64,000 bases of DNA from Chimonanthus salicifolius. Lineage: Eukaryota; Streptophyta; Magnoliopsida; Laurales; Calycanthaceae. The stretch is taken from NCBI GenBank assembly GCA_013350335.1, contig CM023535.1, positions 24,769,746-24,833,745 on the forward strand, written 5' to 3'. The notes beneath the pieces were generated by a model. It was not told the origin of the DNA, did no database searches, and worked only from the letters and a program-made list of their open reading frames with translations. Numbering within the stretch: position 1 is the stretch's first letter; every line of letters starts with the position of its first letter. The translations under genes and the position numbers were made by a program. Positions 58,200-64,000 of the stretch are shown here, piece by piece.

Positions 58200-60030
58200 T
58201 TATTTAAACATCATCCTCAAATATTAGAACTTTATTTATTTTAGATTAATTTTTTTAATTTTATTTTTTCATTTATGTTATGATCTTCATACTCAACTTT
58301 TCAACTTTTATATCTAAGGTTAAATCATTGTTTAGGAATTCTCAGTTTAATTTAAAGAGAAAAGAATCATTTTTCTTTGGATACTGCTCTAGTCCCATGT
58401 TTTTGTAAAAAATTAAATTTTAAAATTTGAATAATTATAATTTTTAAGAGTCTAAAAATTAATAATGACAGTATATCAGTTTTGAATAATTTTAATTTAA
58501 TAATGAGATAAATTTAAAATAAATTTAAATTTGATAGGTGTGAAAAAATAAATGTGTCAATGTAAACCCTAATAGACTTTATAGAGTTGCACACTGACTG
58601 TCGGTCATCAAGTTACTTCTTTCAGAGAAAAAAAATCGTCTGTCCTTTTATTTTTCTAAGACTATTTACATTTTTTGAAAATTTGTGTTTTTAAGTTACT
58701 AAAAATCAAAAGGATTTCAACGGATTACTGTCACAACATTTTGGCACTTAGAGGCAGTTGTCGATATAATAGTACGTCAATGATCATCTGTACACTAATA
58801 TCCACCATCACAAGTGAATAGAGTAATGATAAATGTTTTTGAAAATTTATTTGTTTAATAAATAATATATCAAATTAATTTAATTGAATCAAAAAATTAT
58901 AATATTTAGAAAAAAAATTATCTTGATTAAACTTTAAAGAGCTCTGAAAATATAACTTGATTAACTCAGTGTAAATACACATCATAAGAACTTCAGGTGA
59001 GTCCGCTCCTAAAACACACTAAAATGAAATCATTAGAGCTAGAGATAATTTTATCAGTATATTTAAAAAAAAAATACTATTTTTGATGCATTTATTATTA
59101 CTTTACTTAATGAATCTTATAGTCTGGCCCACCTGTGCGCCGGTGATCATCTCGTGGATTGGTTGATAGAGTGGTCCACTCTCAGTACAGTACGACAGAG
59201 CGATGGTATGTTTGTTCAGACTGTCGCCGATGTTTATCATGTGATGACAGTGATATTTTTGGAATTGTCCCTTGAAAATTAAGTAATAAATAATTTGAAG
59301 TAACCTTTTTTAAAAGATAAATATTTTTGAAATGGATTTTAATATTTTCATTAGTAAGTCCACTCATTCCTTAATAGGATCCAAAAGGAAACTAATTTGG
59401 CGACAAATATAAGATTTTAGGAATTTTCAGACCGTTAATATTTTTCCTTAAACTTCTTTGTTACTATATTGATAGCTCTCAGTCCTTCCAAAAGAGAAAA
59501 ATTACAGATGTTGCCGCTAGATCTTCTTCTCGGCCTTAAATCAGGTGATCGGAAAAGTTTCTGTCAGCGGGACCCACTATACCCCTTCCGTTTTTTTATG
59601 GTCTATCCATTTGTACCATCAGATCTCTGATCGGACTCATGTGGGACCCTCCTCTAGCCAATTTCTTCCACTACTGCTTGGGGCGATCGAAATCCAGTGT
59701 TCTAGATTTTTTTCTTAGATCTGAATGGATCCTTCACTTTTCCACCTAGGATCGACACCACCATGGTCGCCCATGGCCCACCTATCTACGGCTAAGGAAG
59801 ACCTTCTGTTTCGGTCAATGGTGGGGCCCACCGATTTTTTTTCCCTTCCCAAACAGTTCAGCGGTAATGTCCTTCGAACGAAAGGGAGGAGTTCTGTGGA
59901 TGTGGCAGTAGTTTGAAGTGGAAGGGTAAAAAGGTAATTTCATCCAAGTTTTTGAAAAAGGGTGTGTAGAGAAAGAAAACCCGAGTGTCTGTATGGCTCC
60001 CCTAAAAAATTGGATTATATTTTAATAAAG
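58200..60030. other. Intergenic sequence, no recognised gene
   Basis: AT-rich to about 59,480. The part from about 59,490 to 59,990 is less AT-rich and has phrases such as GTGGGACCC and GGGGCCCACC, like a dispersed repeat. A frame at 59,725-59,916 (63 codons) sits there and has no family signature. Confidence 0.4.
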
Positions 60031-60371
60031 TATGGCTGAAAGTCAGGTCGGGTTGGGTAGGGTTTCAATAAACCCAACTCAACCCATGTCAAAATTTATT
60101 AAACTCAACCTGACTCGACCCGAATTGCTGACCAGAGTTACTCAACTCGAATTTTTGACCCAACTCAATCCCAATGTTGTTTTATAACTTGGTGCACTCG
60201 GGTTGAGTCAGGTTGCTTTTAAATTTCTCAACTCAACCCGACTCAAATTTCATGAGGGTTTATTTTTTCCCGACCCAACCCGAGATATAAAAAAACATAA
60301 CCCAAACCCATTGATTTCTCGAGTCAGGTTATGCGGGTCAGGTTAAAATCCAGCCCAAGTTTCACCCCTAT
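60031..60371. mobile_element. GGGTTGGG/CCCAACCC repeat, MITE-like
   Basis: Both strands are rich in GGGTTG and CAACCC words (such as GGTCGGGTTGGGTAGGG at about 60,046 and CCCGACCCAACCCGAG at about 60,268). The ends are imperfect inverted repeats: TGGCTGAAAGTCAGGTCGGG on the left and CCAGCCCAAGTTTCACCCC on the right. Similar sequences occur widely in plants as hAT-like MITEs. Confidence 0.45.
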
Positions 60372-61318
60372 AATAAAGAAAATACATTTTTTTTCTTTAC
60401 AAAACTGGCAAAGAACTCACTAAACCAACATTTCATTTTCGATTTGCCGATGTTTTCTCAAATTTCATTTAAAGCTATGCTTAGATGAGCCTAAGTGAAA
60501 TTTTAAAAATATTACGTATTCTCTAAATTATGCAAAGATCATCACAGTAGGAAAAAAAAATTCCTTATGCAATTTCCTTCGTCATGCAAGGTTAAATATT
60601 TAGGAGTTGTTTGTTATTTTCAAACAGATGAAGAAAATAATATAAAACAATGTCCCTTGTCTCTTTTTTCATGAAATATATATTTTTTGTCAAGAATATA
60701 AAAATGAGACTTTCTTTCTTCTTCTGAAGAATCAATTTTCCACGTGATGGAGTGATTATAAATTTTAATAAGAAAATGAAGAAAGTTTTCCTTACTTTAT
60801 AAGAATTTTTTTGTTTATTCTTCATAAAAATAAAAATTTTGACATAATAATTTTCTATAGTGTATGGATTGCTTTTTTAAATTCGCTTACTTTGAGAAAA
60901 CCAACCTGTAAGGGTCTCTTTTCCTGTTCCGCTTGTTGCTTGTTCTGATCTCGCATGTTCGCTCTGTTCCACTTGTTACTTGTTCTGATCTCACATGTTC
61001 ACTCTTTAATTGAATTTAAATTCTTGCTTTGTTCACTCTTGTACTTGCGTTTTTCTCACAAATAAATACATAAACAACCACTTGATAATTCCAAACTAAG
61101 TTTCAAAATAAGTATCTTCAATTGATTAAGATTGTGACGGAGATGAAGCACTTGTCTAGGAGTACGGATTGTTCACTTTAGCCAAGTGAGAAGGAAAGCT
61201 AAAAGTACGGTCGATTTCTTAATGAAGGTGGGAGCTCATAAGATTGTGTAGGTGGTAGAATCGTTTTTTGTTATTCCATTATAAGTGGGAGAGAGTGGTT
61301 GGCATAATTTTTTCTGGT
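60372..61318. other. Intergenic sequence with a 40-bp tandem duplication
   Basis: No gene is recognised. At 60,924-61,003 a 40-bp unit occurs twice, starting CTGTTCCGCTTGTTGCTTG (60,924) and CTGTTCCACTTGTTACTTG (60,964). The rest is AT-rich. Confidence 0.6.
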
Positions 61319-61433
61319 AGGAGACACCGTTTTTCTAAAAATGGTGTAAAATTACCATTTTACACTTCCATTTTAGATCGTCCGAACTCATATTCCATTC
61401 ATTTTTCTTTCGTTCGTTCGGACGGTCTCTCCT
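61319..61433. repeat. Nested inverted repeats (foldback)
   Basis: Three nested or neighbouring inverted repeats lie in 115 bases: outer AGGAGACACCGT (61,319-61,330) with ACGGTCTCTCCT (61,422-61,433), 11 of 12; CGTCCGAAC (61,379-61,387) with GTTCGGACG (61,416-61,424), perfect; GTGTAAAAT (61,344-61,352) with ATTTTACAC (61,357-61,365), perfect. No TSD is seen. Confidence 0.55.
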
Positions 61434-61885
61434 GTATGGAATCTGTGGGATATGGAGAGATTTTTAAACAATGTTGTTTCTCGATCGATTTATTCAAATA
61501 AGGTATCAAAATTCATCTATTCTTGGACTGATTTTAAGTGAAAATGATATAGTTTTGGACTTCAAAAATCGTACCCAAATAATTAAGGAAAAATAACTTT
61601 CCCTCTTAATTCTTTGGTACGAGTCCTCCACACCATCTTTAGATGAAGCAACTTTGTCCTACACCCATTAAAAATTTTGGTAGTTTGATAATATTTATTC
61701 TTTAGGAATAGAACAAGTATCACCAAACCAAATTTTCAACTAAGATTTGGATATTCCTTCTTTTTTTTTCCTTGTTTTTTGTACAAGTTTAGTCCAATTC
61801 ACATCTAAAATATTGCAGGAATGAAGATTTAGGGTTATCTACACTGTACAGTTATCCAATTTAGAGAGTCAACATCACACTTAGC
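61434..61885. other. AT-rich intergenic sequence
   Basis: No gene, RNA or clear repeat is recognised in this stretch. Confidence 0.4.
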
Positions 61886-62095
61886 TATGGATCGAAAAAT
61901 CGGCCCAGCTGAGATCTCGATCTGGCCGAGATATCAACCAAGAATTTTTCTCTCCCCTCTATTTTTTTTTTTTTTTTTAAATCTCAGTGGCTATCTTTTT
62001 TTTGAAAAAAATCATTTTAAAAAAATAAATAAAGCTTTTTATAAAAATATATATATACTAGATATCGGCCGGACAGAGACCTCGGCTAAATTTCT
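61886..62095. repeat. GATATC/GAGATCTCG-rich repeat, relative of 40,126-40,345
   Basis: The ends carry GAGATCTCGATCTGGCCGAG (about 61,911-61,930) and GATATCGGCCGGACAGAGACC (about 62,061-62,081). Between lie long T and A runs. The arrangement is like that at 40,126-40,345, so both are copies of one dispersed family. Confidence 0.4.
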
Positions 62096-62148
62096 TTTTA
62101 TATGGCGAAAACATATCCAAATTTTATACCCCTGCACCAAGCAATGAC

Positions 62149-62374
62149 TAGGCCTGTTCATGGGCTGGATTAGACTGGATTTTGTCCACAAAAGCCTGAG
62201 CCTATCCAAAACCCAAAACCCATCACGATTTTTAAGTCCAGGCCCACCATTTAAAGTTTTTCATCATCAATAGGCCTCAACAGACTTTTAAGTAAAAGCC
62301 GCCCAACAGACACAAATCTCATAAAAACTCATTTAAGTTAGAGTCAGGCCAAGCTTGAAAAAATGAACATCCCT
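62149..62374. mobile_element. hAT-like MITE
   Basis: A 226-bp element with ends TAGGCCTGTTCAT and (reverse complement) TAGGGATGTTCAT, two differences in 13. AATGAC flanks both sides (62,143-62,148 and 62,375-62,380); with two further flanking bases this fits an 8-bp hAT site with a mismatch. It is non-coding, so it would be moved by enzymes encoded elsewhere. Confidence 0.65.
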
Positions 62375-62766
62375 AATGACAAAACTTGTCAAAACCAAGA
62401 CTATTGGCAATGAAGCCCAAACCTGGCAATTTAAGCTCGTTTAACAATTGGGGCTCGCAAATAGAGATCCAAATTTCACCCCCCATGCACAGATGTAAAT
62501 GGCTGCATGAGCACAAATACAACTCAACCTTGGTTTTAACTGCAGAATTTGTTTGGTATCATAACCCAAAATATAACATAAATAAATCTTATAATTCTCT
62601 TCATCATTTTAGTCCAAGACGTTGGATGGTTACGTGATGCTTGAGACACAGCAACACCTCACTTGAGTGATAAAACAACTAAGCAGCAAGCAGATTATGT
62701 AACTATCGCACTATAATGCATAACAAAGTTTCACTAGTATCAGTCTGTTGGGATCGATGGATTCCT

Positions 62767-62940
62767 GATTATCCTAGACAGCAAACAGCAAATATGCAAG
62801 AAACAGGAACATGGTGAAGAACGGAGAACTTGGAGCTGGAGCCAGCTCAAGCACCAGATTATCCTAGACGGCGAACAGCAAATATGCATGAAACAGGAAC
62901 ATGGTGAAGAATGGAGAACTTGGAGACAGGTCAAGCAGAA
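62767..62940. repeat. 90-bp tandem duplication at the 3' end of the eS8 gene
   Basis: GATTATCCTAGAC starts at 62,767 and again at 62,857, with about 90% identity between the two units. The right unit includes the stop codon of the eS8 gene (62,931-62,933, minus strand). The left unit holds a similar GCTTGAG phrase at about 62,847-62,853. Confidence 0.85.
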
Positions 62941-63289
62941 GCACCAGCGCCACCTTTGCCTTTCTTCCTTTGGAGCTTCTTCATGTAGAACTCCAGCTCC
63001 TTTCCTTCTAAAATGTATCTGTTAACAAAAGGAATGAAGGTGATAAATCTAAAAAAGCCAGACGAAGTGAGAAAGATAAACATCCATGTAGAGGTTGTGT
63101 GCTATCAATTTACCCATCAGCTCTACCACATTGACCCGGGCGAGAGGAAATAGCAGCTAACAACCTGCCACTGCCAAACTGCTCCTCAATATGGGTATCA
63201 AGTTTATGACCCTGCTGGCGCTTCTCCAGCTTCCTCAAAACATGGTTGCTCTTCTTCAATTCCTCTGCAACAGTCTCACCCTCCTGTCC
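62931..63289 (-). CDS. RPS8: Ribosomal protein eS8 (40S S8), last two exons
   Basis: eS8 is a structural protein of the small cytosolic ribosomal subunit. Two exons are clear on the minus strand. The first (63,289 to 63,114, 176 bp, 58 codons plus two bases) encodes [15 protein letters not shown], then [20 protein letters not shown] and QCGRADG. The second (63,018 to 62,931, 88 bp) begins by completing the Gly codon and encodes [20 protein letters not shown], with a GKGGAGASA tail and a TGA stop. The intron (63,113 to 63,019) has GT and AG ends and a correct phase. The upstream acceptor CTGCAG ends at 63,290. Conserved motifs cover the family's C-terminal third. The earlier exons, with the start, are not recognised to the end of the window. 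The C-terminal tail is slightly longer than usual. The gene is probably functional. Confidence 0.93.
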
Positions 63290-64000
63290 CTGCAGCCAGC
63301 AGCAGCCCAAAAGGAATCTTCAATTGTCAGATCAAATAATTAACAGATAAGCCCAAAAAACAAAAAACCTGAGACAACGTGCTTTGTTTTTGGACCAAAT
63401 GATATATGTTATTATCTTGCATGGGTTGAAGTTGGCAATGACAAAACAACTAATGGATAAAGTAATGGGGCAGAGAAGTGTGGACTGAGAAGAAAAGATA
63501 GTATGAACGTGCATTAGGGGAACCTAAAGTTTGCCCCCAAGGGAAGAAAAGATTAGGGATTACATTTTAAGATGATTTGGCACATAAGCAGAACATGAAA
63601 CAATGCTAGTTCAAACAATTAAATGGTTACAAGTAAAAGATAAAAGAGGAACACAGTAATAAAGACTTAAATGAGGTGGCAAGATAGGATGTAATAATTA
63701 TGGAGTGATGAAGAACATATTTTTTAGGGACAAGTGAAACAATAGAACTCAAAAAACCAATCCAAGTACATGGAATGATGATGCAGATCGCAACAACAAG
63801 AACATGCCAACCTTATATTATGAGACACTCAGATCATGCCCTAGTCGTGGAATTTGCCCCCATGTTAGGGTGGTAAATCATAAGCTGTAAATACATATTT
63901 CACTAATCTAAGAACAGTTTTCACGAAAACTTTGGTTTGTGGAGCCCATACTAGACCTAATGAATCCAATTCCCCCCGCCCTGCCCTCACACCTATGTAC
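63290..64000 (-). other. Intron of the eS8 gene running to the window edge
   Basis: AT-rich sequence lies upstream of the 63,289 acceptor. I searched it by eye for the preceding eS8 exon and found none, so the intron is at least 700 bases or the next exon lies outside. Nothing else is recognised. Confidence 0.55.

Noticed and set aside
59725..59916. 63-codon frame upstream of the right-hand repeats
   Set aside because: Short, in repeat-like sequence, no recognisable motif and no sign of a gene around it.
1..64000. tRNA, rRNA or other housekeeping RNA genes
   Set aside because: I found only short stretches complementary to tRNA 3' ends (primer-binding sites) and no complete tRNA or rRNA gene by eye.

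Overview
This is a stretch of a plant nuclear genome (angiosperm), seen in the plant-type LTR retrotransposons, a phytocystatin gene and the 3' end of a gene for ribosomal protein eS8 with GT-AG introns. I cannot name the species from the sequence. All calls come from reading motifs, termini and target-site duplications (TSDs) by eye; no database search was made.

Layout. About 1-54,300 is nested retrotransposon sequence; about 54,300-64,000 is gene-bearing sequence with small repeats. The left nest is built on large Ty3/Gypsy elements of Tat/Athila type, whose primer-binding sites resemble the 3' end of tRNA-Asp. Element A has a 5' LTR remnant at 1,941-4,554, its interior at 4,555-5,270 and 15,600-18,298, and a 3' LTR at 18,299-21,148. 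Its 5' LTR holds a solo Copia LTR (2,437-3,420). Its interior holds a complete but decayed Copia element of Sirevirus type (5,271-15,594, TSD GATTT), with gag, pol and an extra third ORF after pol. Then follow a minus-strand Sirevirus 3' fragment (21,149-22,328), an LTR fragment (22,329-22,688), element B (5' LTR 22,689-25,141, with gag) interrupted by minus-strand element D (about 27,306-31,224), and a minus-strand LTR (E, 31,665-31,783 plus 36,445-38,667) split by element C (31,784-36,444). A Copia-like LTR fragment follows (38,668 to about 40,125).

At 42,648-52,900 lies a structurally complete Ty3/Gypsy chromovirus of Del/Tekay type. Its LTRs are about 2.7 and 2.6 kb, the TSD ATCAA is perfect and the PBS matches initiator tRNA-Met, but pol carries several stop codons. 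An 88-89-bp minisatellite inside the LTRs has five units on the left and four on the right.

The right 10 kb holds an intronless secreted phytocystatin (57,678-58,085, plus), with a possible MITE just upstream, and the last two exons of the eS8 gene (62,931-63,289, minus), with a 90-bp tandem duplication at its 3' end. Small inverted-repeat elements lie between them.

No new enzyme system or defence system was found. The most interesting signals are a conserved tRNA-like fold near the 3' end of the pol-less elements A and C, repeated palindromes in the Copia elements, the third ORF of the Sirevirus, and the variable LTR minisatellite.
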